Shown: piece by piece, positions 35,500 to 44,492 of the stretch | Layout of the letters: each line of letters starts with the position of its first letter | Position numbering within the stretch: the stretch's first letter is position 1 | Assembly: GCA_034509425.1 (NCBI GenBank) | Contig: JAVTVJ010000220.1 | Location: 1,984,001 to 2,048,000 of the forward strand | Direction: 5' to 3' | Length of the DNA stretch: 64,000 bases | Source: Eopsaltria australis | Taxonomy: Eukaryota; Chordata; Aves; Passeriformes; Petroicidae | Made by a program: the position numbers and the translations under genes | The notes under the pieces: model-generated | Database searches by the model: none | What the model was told of the DNA's origin: nothing | Seen by the model: only the letters and a program-made list of their open reading frames with translations

Positions 35500-36225
35500 T
35501 CAGTAACAGTCAACTTCATTGTCCTCTATGGTCCCCACAGTAGCAAGGATGTCCTGTAAGAGGGACTGAGGGCTTTCCTCCACATGGTCACTACTTTTGT
35601 TTAGCTCATCATGCAGCTCCAGTAAGTCTATTGCACCCAAAGCTAACATCATGCTCTCTGGATCCTGGAAATCCACCCCATCACCACCATCTGTGGGGAA
35701 GTTCTGGGCCAGAGAACCCTGCCTCAGTGTCCTCTGTAACCAGGCAATGCCACGTCCTGCAGGTGAATCTTCAATCTCTTGTGGATTCTCCAAAGTACTC
35801 ATGGGGTAGAAATGCCCTCTCAGGCCAATGAGCACATCACAGGCTCTCTGCCCCACGGGTTTGTCACAGTCACACAGAGATCGGAACAAAAACCCAAACA
35901 GCTTTGCTCGACAGAACACCTGCAGCAGCTCCTTCTGAGGGCTGGAACTTGTGACTGCAGAGGAGACAGGAGCATAGGGACACTGGGAGAGCTGGCAAAT
36001 GGTCTGGCTACAGAAAACTTCAATCAGCTCCAAACCACCAAGTCTGACTTCCCAGTCTAAGTCATGCTCCACAGTCTGGATGACTCTAGAGACAAACTGC
36101 TCTGTATCTTCCAGCTGACCTGTGCAGCCTTCTCTCAGCCACTTGGTGAAGATGCTGATCACAGCCCTCCTAGGAAAGCCCTCTGAGTCTGTTGACAAGA
36201 TTTCCTGAAGCTTTGCTACAATGCT
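35500..36225 (-). CDS. BRAT1: BRAT1 coding exon 13, C-terminal domain (residues 597-837)
   Basis: Acceptor GCATCTAG. Starts [20 protein letters not shown] and runs to [20 protein letters not shown], ending VDCY then TGA. The terminal Asp-Cys-Tyr is the same as in human BRAT1. I recall that this tail enters the INTS11 active site in BRAT1-Integrator structures, so its conservation is functionally meaningful. Confidence 0.97.
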   Translation of the reverse strand, partial: SIVAKLQEILSTDSEGFPRRAVISIFTKWLREGCTGQLEDTEQFVSRVIQTVEHDLDWEVRLGGLELIEVFCSQTICQLSQCPYAPVSSAVTSSSPQKELLQVFCRAKLFGFLFRSLCDCDKPVGQRACDVLIGLRGHFYPMSTLENPQEIEDSPAGRGIAWLQRTLRQGSLAQNFPTDGGDGVDFQDPESMMLALGAIDLLELHDELNKSSDHVEESPQSLLQDILATVGTIEDNEVDCY

Positions 36226-39200
36226 CTAGATGCAAAAAAAACAAAAGAGAAAACAGAGTGAGGGGAGGAACATGCAAAGAAACAAGAACAGCAGAGGTAA
36301 AAAATCTTGTCATTACTGGTTGTGCAATCTGCCTGCATCAGCAGATAATTGTGAAGAAAGTTATAAGCAGTACCAGCAGTAAACTGATGGGTAGTTCTGC
36401 TTGTTCAGAAAAGGTTATCCTACCTCTTTGTTATATGGATTGCCTATGACAGGTGACTCTGGAGCAGAGCAAGCCATGAAGGCCAGGTGTCCCACCGCAG
36501 TCACGGCGCTCGCTCGCACGTAGCTCTCAGGATCCTCCAGCAGGTTTTCTGTGAGCCTCAGCACCTCTGAGGACAGGAGACACTGCCTGAACTCCTTCTG
36601 GTCTGTAAACAAGACAGCAATCCAAAGAAGTGGGGCTTTACTCCCTCTGAGCATGAAGCTGTTTCCAATGCAAACAGTCCTTTGCATCAAACAAGGACGG
36701 TCACTGCCTGCAGGGACAGCTGCCAGGGAGAGGAGCCACTGCAGGGACCAGGCAGATGCTCTGTGTCAGGCTACCCCTCTCCCAGCAGCTTTTAGTCAAG
36801 CCCTGATAGACACTGGAACTTAGAAAATTGCATTTACAGTTGTTTTAGCAGCAAGAAAAAACTTTCTGTGGGCAAGCGGGGACATGGTTCCAGCCTCTGA
36901 TATCAAACTTATGCCTTTGCTTAAAGGAGGAAAAAATAAATCTTTCTTTCCTGTTGTCAGGCATATGGCAGAGAAAACAAAAGTAACTGCAGCACTGAGA
37001 GGGGCTGCAGGGTAAAGTGCTAATGCAGCTGAGTGTGCTGGATACTTCCTTTGTGACCTGGGGACAACAGCAGCCAACAACATCCCCCTCCCTTCCAACA
37101 TCGCAGAGCTACCGAAGGAAGATTAGCATTGCCTCAGTGCTACCTGCTGCAAAGCCTGAGCTACCAGCAAAGTGGAAAATCAGTAATTTACCCCAAGCAT
37201 ATAAAGCAGGTCTAGGCTTTTAGCCTGCTAAAGCCCAGCCCCCAGCCTGCTGAAAGAAACCAGACTCCACTGCAGAGCAAACTGGAAAACAGAAAGTATT
37301 ATCTGCCATTAAGCACTGTCACCTGCCTTGACAGACATGTCTCAACACTCCTCAATTTAACTCACCAAAACTGCCATTAAGGCAGGTACAGCAATCTCAG
37401 TTCAACACAAAAAGCAGGGCAGGTTTATTAATATTTTTGTCAGATTTTGATCATGATCTAAGAGTAAAACTCTTGACACTTCTTTCTTTTCTCAGCCCTC
37501 CAGTTACAGGTCAGAAGATGCTTCACCAGCACAACTGACTTTCACAGCATTAAAAGAAATACTCCTCAAATCTGAACTGTTCAATCTTTGCACCTACCTC
37601 TCAAGCATTTAACCATGGCAGTGAGGAACTCCAGGGAAGAATCTCTTACTTCCCAGCAGGGACTGCACAAACGCTTCTGCAGCACCACAAACACATCTGG
37701 AAAAGGCAAGTGACAAACCCAAATGGACATGAAAGGCAACAAGCCTCAGTGAAGCACTCACTGTTCAACCTCCACATCATTTCAGCTGATCCAATCCCTT
37801 TTGCTGCTGCTGCGTGCTTCTCCCAGAGCTCTGCAAAGCACTGTTTGGGCAGCTAAACTTAAATTCAACATAATTGTGAACAAGTGAATCCAGTGCTTTG
37901 AGCAGGAAAGGTAGGCAGAAGCAGATTTCATATGTGCTGCTGTTTGTCTCAGCTGGAACAGCTTTGTTACCTTCCAAAATCTTCTCAGTTTGTTGCCACT
38001 GACTGTTGGAGCAGGACAGTTCCTGCAAGTGCACCAACCACTTGGATGTAGCTTGGAAGGTTTTCTTTAGAACCTGAAGCAATGTAAAGCAGATTGACTT
38101 TACTACAGGAGGAGGCAGTGTTGCCTTTATGCCTTTAAAGGTAAAAATCATTTTAGCCTCAAACTTACAGAGAAATTCTCAGAGTAAACAAGTGCATATG
38201 CCTCCTTATTAAGAAGCCAGCCACAAATAAATGGTGCTTAGATACAATTTCTAACAAACACCTAGAAAATCCCTGTGTTCAGCTCAGTATTACAAAGTTC
38301 TAGTACCTCCAGCTTTGGATTTGTAGCTGCCATCAGAGTAATTCAAACAAAACAAAGCAAAAAACCAAATCCTCTTAATAAAAATAATTCAATACTTCAT
38401 GGCCATGTCAAGTTGAGTATGTCAGTGCTACTCTTAGACCTGAGGGCTCCTGTCTTCTCAAGAACTCCCAATGCATGGTCAGTTACTTGCTTACTACAAT
38501 TTTAGCTATTTTCTGCAAGCCACCCAGGACAAGATAAATTTCCTACATATTCTAATACAAAGTGTGCTGAGAAATAACTGCAGTCAGACCATTTCTCAGA
38601 ACTACTCCCCACTGGGGCAAGCTAATAGACTTGGGTCTCTCCCTAGCTCTATACTCACAGTAGGGCTGGTGTTTGGACTCTGCAGATATGCCAGGAGGAC
38701 ATCAAATAGACTCCCTATGAGTGTGTCACAGTCTGCAACAGAGAAAACAAACCCAAAGGACCAATACTGAGAGAAGGAGCAGCAAAATCCCTGCTGAAAT
38801 ACAGAAAGACAGAGGATTGTAAAACTGTTTTAGATAAGAAAGCAAAGATTAACTCACCTTTTTTCTCTGAGAGTGCTGCAAGGACATCAAGAGCTGACTT
38901 TTGCACCCTGAAGCAATTGATCAAATTCCTGCTTATTGTGCTTCCCAGAGGAGAAGCTGGGCTCAGGAAGCCATTGCAGAATTGTAATATTGTCATGAGA
39001 GAGCGCAGCAAGGACACACAGGGTAAATCCACTCTTAAATGTTTCTAATGGGAGAGAAAGAAAAGAAAAGAGTTTCCAGCAACAGTCTCGAGTTCAGAGC
39101 AGTTTCAGATCAGAAAGCAGCAAAAATTGCAATTTCTAGTGGGTTCTTAAGGTAGCACAGTGTCAGTAACTACAAATAAATTATCTTCCTCTCTTCCAAG

Positions 39201-42200
39201 AACTATTGCACAGACGGAAGGAGATTCTTCTCACTGCCTGGGAAAGCAGCCCAATTTGTGTTTCTCCTCAGGATCAATAATTGCAATACATGTAAGTTAT
39301 GGTAACAAAGCTCATCAAGACAAATTTAAAACTTAAGTGCAGTCCCTCTTCATGAGCCTCAGTATTCCTGTTTCCATATTTGGAGTCTACTGTGCTAAAT
39401 TTCCTTAAACTATGGAAACCCTCACTGCCAACTCCTCTCCACATCCTGTCATGCTCTACTGCAAAAGTTTGCTGCCATCTTAACACTTTCAATGATCAGT
39501 TTGATTCCCAGGCTTTTTTTCCCCTCTCTGAATGTTACCAGAGACAGCAGCTTCTCCAGGTGAGCGAGGGTCTGACACAGGAGACCAGCACAGGATGCCT
39601 TGGAGGACAGAAGACTTTCAACAGTGACAGGATCACTGACAGACTCATCCAGCAAACCTAGAGGAACAAAGAAGGGAAGAGCTCACGTTGTCAATGAATA
39701 GAAAAGACTATGATTTTTAAAGTTAACCAAGATATTCAGGTGATGTGGTATGAATTCCCCTTCAAATGTAACTGGCAGTAGGATTTACCACAAACACTGC
39801 TACTGTCCTTGACTTCTCCTACTCTTTCTCCTCCAGTTTTGTCTGCATCAGACACTTGAAACACTGGCAAGCAGACTGGCCTCTAACTTTTCTGTCACAA
39901 CTGTACCTGCAAATTCCAGAGGCTGGGAGGCTGCTCTCAAAATACAGTCCATTGGCTGAAGCAGAACAGTCAGTGCCTGAATCCTGACATCTTGTGGGCT
40001 TCAAGGAGGAAACAGCAGTTACCAAAACAAGAACACTTCAATTCCTTCCCAAATACCTGCCCCCAATGCTGGGCAGGATAATGATTTTCGTGCAGGCTTT
40101 TAAACAAGCCAGCAGTGACAGAGCAACAAAAGCAGTGTGACAATCTGAGCCTTCTTCCAAGCTTCCCTTGCTAACTGAAAGCAGAAATGGCTCTGGAATT
40201 TAGAAGCAGCTTTATCAAGCTATGCAAATACAGAGTGGGATCCTGTGTAAGGAGGCTGAGAGAGAGGCATGTCTTGTCAACAAAAGAGTGTCCTTCTGTC
40301 TTAGAACAAGAGTGTTACTTAGCCTGTAAATCAATGTCTGTATGTGCTGTACTCATCTGATGATTTCCTGCTGCTTTTTCACCACCTAAAGGGGAATTAT
40401 GGAGCAGAAACACCTGCATAGTGCAGAAATTCCATTGCATTAAGTCCTACCATTTGCAGAGCTTCAGAAGTCCCACTGCCAGAGGACTTGCTTGGACTGG
40501 GGTTAAGTGTTCCAGAGCAGAAGTCACTAATGCCCAAAAGCTGCCTTCAGTGTCACAGAACACAGGGGACCTGAGAAGAGAGAAGTGTCAGTGTAACCCA
40601 TCCCATGGTGGCACACAGATCTATCCCAGCACGGGTTCCAAGGTGCCAAATCTTTACCGAGCCACATTAAGCAAAAGATTTGCCAGCAGGGGCTGTGCTT
40701 GAACAGTCTCCTCCAGCAGAAAGGATTCTATTTGCTTTGCTACGTCCAACCAAAGGACTTCAGTCCACGCAGCGTAACAGCTGCCAAAACAACTGCCAAA
40801 CAAACTGCTCAACAGCTTCAGTGACTGCTCGATGTGAGGGGCAGAGCTGGACTGAAGTGACTCTTGGATGTGCTTCACAATCATCTGGGCACACACTGGC
40901 CAGTCACAGTCCTTTGCACTGACAGCTTTGGATATTTCAGACTCCAGGGAGAAGGTGAGCATGTGCACCAGGAGCTGGCTGGCAGCTGAAGCCACAAACA
41001 GGCTGGGATCCCCTTGCAGAGTGAAGATCACATCCATGCCTCCTGCGGGAAAACAAAACAAGTCACTGGAGGAAAAAACAAACCATTTATGACTCTAATG
41101 CAGGTACCACACAGCTTTAAATGCTGCTGGTGGGGTTTTCTCATACTTTATTTTGTAGTCTCTACTCAAAGTCAGCCAGTTTGCTTGTTCCCCTTAAGAA
41201 CAAGCAAACAGAAGAAGAAAATAAAATTATTTCCAGATTATCAGGTGTTTAATAAGTCAGGATCAGACTTCAATATAACACCAGTAACATTAGGAGAGTT
41301 GACAGCACACAATGTACATTTATGGAAAGAACCTGTACCATCTCTGGACATAACCAGCAGGAAAAACATGAGCAGCAGTATCAATACCACTTTTTCATCA
41401 CATGGACACTTTAACACCAATCCAGTCTTTTAGGCTCCTCTGTACGTGGGATCTAAAGCTGGTGTTAACAGCAGAATTTACATACCTGCATAACAGCAAC
41501 AGGATTGCAAATGTGTGCAAGCACTGAGAGATAAATGAGCCTCTGCTTAGTTTTTCTGCACTAAAATCATGCTGAAATGTACCCTTTAATAAGAGTTACA
41601 AATAAGAATACAGATAACACTTAATTTTATAAGGGCAATTTTACAAGATTTTTTCCCGTCTAAAAAAAAGCACCACCTTCAGTGCTTGGAGAAAAAAATC
41701 AAATGCATAACTAAATTAACAAAAATTAACTTAATGCTTAGTTAACTTAACATCTTTCAATGATTTTGGTGTTTTTGACAAATGGCTTATTTTAATCTTA
41801 AATAAATGAAGACTCCCATCTTGCTCATCTGAGCAACAGTCTGGGATGGCAGGGACACGGCAGGTGTGGGGAGATTGATGCCTGAAGGATATTTTGCTTT
41901 TTTCCTAAATACTTTTTACACAGTTCCCTATATTCACAAGTATTAGCATGCACACTTGTGATGCTTTAGGTGATACCTTAGCCCAGTTTCATGGTGTTTA
42001 TAGGGCCGGGAGACCAAACACCCCTGAAACCACGTAGAGTTAGAAGATCAAACACTCTATTGTCATAAGCACTCAAGGTCCACTAGCAGGACAGATTCTG
42101 TAAACTAGAAGTTAGCCCACCCAAGCCCCTTATTGAACCCTCTTGTTAGATATGCTAATGTGTAGAGTCTTTAATTGTACACTCGACTGGGGGGACGGGG

Positions 42201-43785
42201 CTTTTGCGACGCGTTCCACCTGGACAGCAGAAGCCATGGAATGGGATCCTATTAAATACCGAGGTAAACAACCCCCAACCCTCTAACCGTATCTGAGCTT
42301 TTATTTCCTGAGACCAGGAGAAAGGCATCAAGAAGGCACCCCAGCAGCACTCACCCGTGGAGCAGAGGAGGTGCAGGGCAGGCTGGTGCTGCAGCATGCT
42401 GTGCACACCCTTCAGCCAGGCGCTGCGCACCGACGCGTCCTCCCACGCCGCGCCGCCCCGGGGCCCCTCCCGGCCAAACAGCCTCCCCAGCAGCTTCTCC
42501 TGCTGAGGCAGGGCACAACACAGAGAAAACAGTCAGCAAAGGGGCTGCTCTGTCCGAGGCAAGAGTATCAGTACTGTGGTGAAACCTCTTCTTGCAAGAA
42601 GTATCGCTAAAATAGGCAATTTTCAGGATTTCACGCTTAAACGCAACATATGGACAAACTGGAGTGTTCAAATCCAAAACTGCTTTGTTTCCAGGTGCTA
42701 GGGGACAACTTATATATATCAGTTCCATTAGACTGCTTTATACACATCTCTTCCCCGAATGAAGCCTTTTGGGTTTTGTACTATAAATGTATCCTGTTGC
42801 AGAAAGCAGGGCTTTAAAAAGCTCCCTCCTTTTCACAGGTAATCAGAAATTTCCTGTCAACCTGCTATAGAGGGAAAATGACATCTGTTAGTGCAGTTTA
42901 AATCTACAGGATCTATCCTGGGATACAGCAGTGTGCAGTGACTGCTGTGAGGTAGTGCTACCCCATACACGCTTTTGAACTAAAAATGGGAAGCAGCTTT
43001 ACGGGAGAAGTGAACAGGAATAGGGGTTGTAGGTCTTTGCTGTCTTATCACTGTTGCTGAGTTGTTCCATGTAAGTCTTAAATTTATTAAGCAGAATATG
43101 CACATTTTCAGGGGTTGTCCATATAGAAGGAGGGGACAGACACACAGCAGCAGGTACCCGGGTGGCCGACTCACCTGCAGGAGCTGGAAGCGGGTTTCAG
43201 AAGAGGCGAGGATCCCAGCTAACTGCAGGGTGAAGGACAGGATGCTGGGGCTGGGGTCCGGCAGGGCCAGCACGGAGGTGATGAGCTCTGTCAGACACAG
43301 GTTGTCCTGCACCAGCTCCACAGTGGGATCTGCCCAGGAGAGGCCAGAAAGAAGCAGCTCAGTGTCAGGATTGTCCTCTCGCACTAAAGTGGCTCCCTGA
43401 ACTGAGGTATGCCCTGCCAGCTGTCAGAACTGATGTATTCGGGCTCACCCACAGCATTTTCAAGTGTCTCAGCACCTCAGATCGTTGTGGAGACATTCAA
43501 ATCCCACCTGGACACCTGTTCTTGTGTCACCTGCCCCAGGTGACCCTGCCTGGGCAGGGGCTTGGACTGGATCATCTCCAGAGGTTCCTTCCAACCCGAA
43601 CCATCCTGCGATTCCGTGACGGACCTCCCCTGCCCTGGGACCAGCCCCGGGCACTCACCGAACCACGTCAGGCTGCGGAACCAGTCCAGCAGCTTCTCCA
43701 GGCAGGTGTCGTCGAGGCCGGGCTGCCGCGGGTCGGCCAAGGCGGCGCACACGCCGGGCAGCAGCGCCGCGCACTCGCGGGTCAT
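35500..43785 (-). CDS. BRAT1: BRAT1, BRCA1-associated ATM activator 1 (13 coding exons, complete)
   Basis: Exons in transcript order: 43659-43785, 43175-43329, 42355-42502, 40658-41042, 40451-40570, 39907-39998, 39539-39657, 38858-39044, 38659-38732, 37971-38073, 37598-37696, 36424-36602, 35500-36225. They join in phase to 2514 bases, 837 residues (human 821). The protein is an all-helical HEAT-repeat scaffold; conserved blocks include [91 protein letters not shown] and [23 protein letters not shown]1 is known to bind BRCA1 and ATM and to act with INTS9/INTS11 of Integrator; human loss causes a lethal neonatal rigidity and seizure syndrome. The C-terminus ends DCY as in human. Start: Met at 43785 aligns with the human start; an in-frame Met at 43836 would add 17 residues. 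Divergent neighbour is IQCE. Confidence 0.97.
36424..36602 (-). CDS. BRAT1: BRAT1 coding exon 12 (residues 537-596)
   Basis: Acceptor TGTTTACAG, donor GAG/GTAGGA. Encodes [20 protein letters not shown] and [13 protein letters not shown], a HEAT-type repeat nearly identical to human. Confidence 0.95.
37598..37696 (-). CDS. BRAT1: BRAT1 coding exon 11 (residues 504-537)
   Basis: Acceptor CTTTTCCAG, donor AGAG/GTAGGT. Encodes [20 protein letters not shown] then [12 protein letters not shown], among the best conserved BRAT1 blocks. Confidence 0.95.
37971..38073 (-). CDS. BRAT1: BRAT1 coding exon 10 (residues 470-504)
   Basis: Acceptor TTGCTTCAG, donor GAAG/GTAACA. Encodes [20 protein letters not shown], like human VLKKAFQATLRWLL, then a divergent stretch ending QTEKILE. 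Confidence 0.93.
38659..38732 (-). CDS. BRAT1: BRAT1 coding exon 9 (residues 445-469)
   Basis: Acceptor CTGTTGCAG, donor ACT/GTGAGT. Short 74-base exon encoding [20 protein letters not shown] and NTSPT; human has LESPGSSPT at this place. Confidence 0.92.
38858..39044 (-). CDS. BRAT1: BRAT1 coding exon 8 (residues 383-445)
   Basis: Acceptor TCCCATTAG, donor AAAAG/GTGAGT. Encodes [20 protein letters not shown] and the [17 protein letters not shown] segment. Confidence 0.94.
39539..39657 (-). CDS. BRAT1: BRAT1 coding exon 7 (residues 343-382)
   Basis: Acceptor TTCCTCTAG, donor CTG/GTAACA. Encodes [20 protein letters not shown] and [16 protein letters not shown], a strongly conserved helix pair. 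Confidence 0.95.
39907..39998 (-). CDS. BRAT1: BRAT1 coding exon 6 (residues 312-343)
   Basis: Acceptor CCTTGAAG, donor GCAG/GTACAG. Encodes [20 protein letters not shown] followed by [11 protein letters not shown], matching the human PQALRTQAFQVLLQP block. The AAG acceptor was chosen over the one six bases later because it keeps the conserved CPQ. Confidence 0.9.
40451..40570 (-). CDS. BRAT1: BRAT1 coding exon 5 (residues 272-312)
   Basis: Acceptor TTCTCAG, donor ATG/GTAGGA. Encodes [20 protein letters not shown] and [12 protein letters not shown]. It is too short to stand out as an open frame and was found by joining the split codons at both ends. Confidence 0.93.
40658..41042 (-). CDS. 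BRAT1: BRAT1 coding exon 4 (residues 144-272)
   Basis: Acceptor TTCCCGCAG, donor TCG/GTAAAG. Encodes [20 protein letters not shown] and SQLLVHML, near identical to human; continues through [20 protein letters not shown] to [11 protein letters not shown]. Confidence 0.96.
41950..42330. mobile_element. Candidate solo LTR of an endogenous retrovirus-like element in BRAT1 intron 3
   Basis: About 380 bases whose composition differs from the AT-rich intron around it. It includes a CpG-containing promoter-like stretch (TTTTGCGACGCGTTCCACC near 42200-42222) followed about 25 bases later by an ATTAAA signal (42250-42255), an arrangement like U3-R of a retroviral LTR. No internal gene is attached. I could not find exact TG/CA ends or a target-site duplication, so the boundaries and the call are weak. 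Confidence 0.3.
42355..42502 (-). CDS. BRAT1: BRAT1 coding exon 3 (residues 95-144)
   Basis: Acceptor TGCCTCAG, donor ACGG/GTGAGT. Encodes [20 protein letters not shown] and [21 protein letters not shown] candidate LTR fragment begins only about 25 bases past the donor. Confidence 0.93.
43175..43329 (-). CDS. BRAT1: BRAT1 coding exon 2 (residues 43-94)
   Basis: Acceptor CTGGGCAG, donor CAG/GTGAGT, ending in phase 0. Encodes [17 protein letters not shown] and [17 protein letters not shown], equivalent to the human VLSFSLRLAG block. Confidence 0.94.
43482..43620 (+). mobile_element. CR1 LINE 3'-end fragment in BRAT1 intron 1
   Basis: Contains CATTCAAATCCCACCTGGAC, TTGGACTGGATCATCTCCAG and CCTTCCAACCCGAACCATCC then GCGATTCCGTGA, a clear avian CR1 3' end. 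It is antisense to BRAT1 and ends only about 38 bases from the exon 1 donor. Confidence 0.92.
43659..43785 (-). CDS. BRAT1: BRAT1 coding exon 1 (residues 1-42)
   Basis: Starts [20 protein letters not shown], aligning with human MDPECAQLLP. Donor TTCG/GTGAGT. An upstream in-frame ATG at 43836 ([17 protein letters not shown] before this Met) also has G at -3, so either may be used. Confidence 0.92.
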
Positions 43786-43843
43786 GGCGAAACGGCGGCG
43801 GGCCCGGGCCACGAACCGGGACTGGGGGTCGGACATGGCCGGG

Positions 43844-43917
43844 GGCACCGGCACCGGCACCGGCACCGGCACCGGCACCGACACCGGGACCAGGAGCGGG
43901 ACCGGTACCGGGACCGA
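43844..43917. repeat. GGCACC hexanucleotide repeat just upstream of the BRAT1 ATG
   Basis: Six perfect GGCACC units (43844-43879) followed by imperfect GACACC / GGGACC copies. On the BRAT1 strand it reads GGTGCC and, in the BRAT1 frame, encodes Val-Pro repeats. It is eight bases from ATG 43836. Confidence 0.95.
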
Positions 43918-44358
43918 CACCGACAGCGGCCCCGACAGCGGCCCCGGGCCGGCGCGGCCGCACCGCGAGTGTCGCAAAGGGGGCGTGGCCGTGGCGAGGG
44001 GGCGTGGCCAGTGCCGGCAGGGGGGCGTGACCCGGGCGCGCTCCCGGGGCGGGCGGAGGGCGCGCAGCGGTGCCCGTGGTGCGCGGGATAGGGGTGCGCC
44101 ATGCCCGGGGCTGTCCCCGCGCTCTCGGGAAGAAGCTCCCGGCCCAGTGGCGGAGCGGAGCGCTCGCAGGGGCCGCTCCGCCGCCCGCCGGGGTTCCCCG
44201 CCCTGCGGGGCCGCTTGGTGTCACCCGCGCTCCGCGGCCGGGCCGAGCCTCCCCCGGCACTGCCAGCAGCCGCGGCGCCACCCCGGGCCGCAGGGGGGCG
44301 CTGGCCCGGCGCGGCGGTTGCCGTGGTTACCGCGACCCGGAAGTGCCGCCGGGGGGCC

Positions 44359-44427
44359 ATGGCCGCCCCCAGCCCCGAGCCGGCAGTCGCGGCCCGAGGG
44401 GGCCCCCGCGGCCCCGCCGCCCCGTGA
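44359..44427 (+). CDS. Candidate upstream ORF in the IQCE leader (22 residues)
   Basis: ATG at 44359 has G at -3 and G at +4 (GGCCATGG), a good initiation context. It encodes MAAPSPEPAVAARGGPRGPA then AP and stops 24 bases before the IQCE ATG, in a different frame. It is a regulatory uORF only if IQCE transcripts start upstream of it, which the sequence cannot tell. The peptide resembles nothing I know. Confidence 0.3.
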   Translation: MAAPSPEPAVAARGGPRGPAAP

Positions 44428-44450
44428 GGCCTTCCCGCCGCTCTCCCACC

Positions 44451-44492
44451 ATGGCCCGGGGCGCCGGCGAGGCGGCCGCGGAGGGGGAGCTG
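44451..44492 (+). CDS. IQCE: IQCE coding exon 1 (residues 1-14)
   Basis: ATG in strong context (CCCACCATGG), encoding [14 protein letters not shown], donor CTG/GTAAGG. The sequence of this short Ala/Glu-rich start is not conserved with human; it is chosen by context, CpG-island position and phase. Confidence 0.8.
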
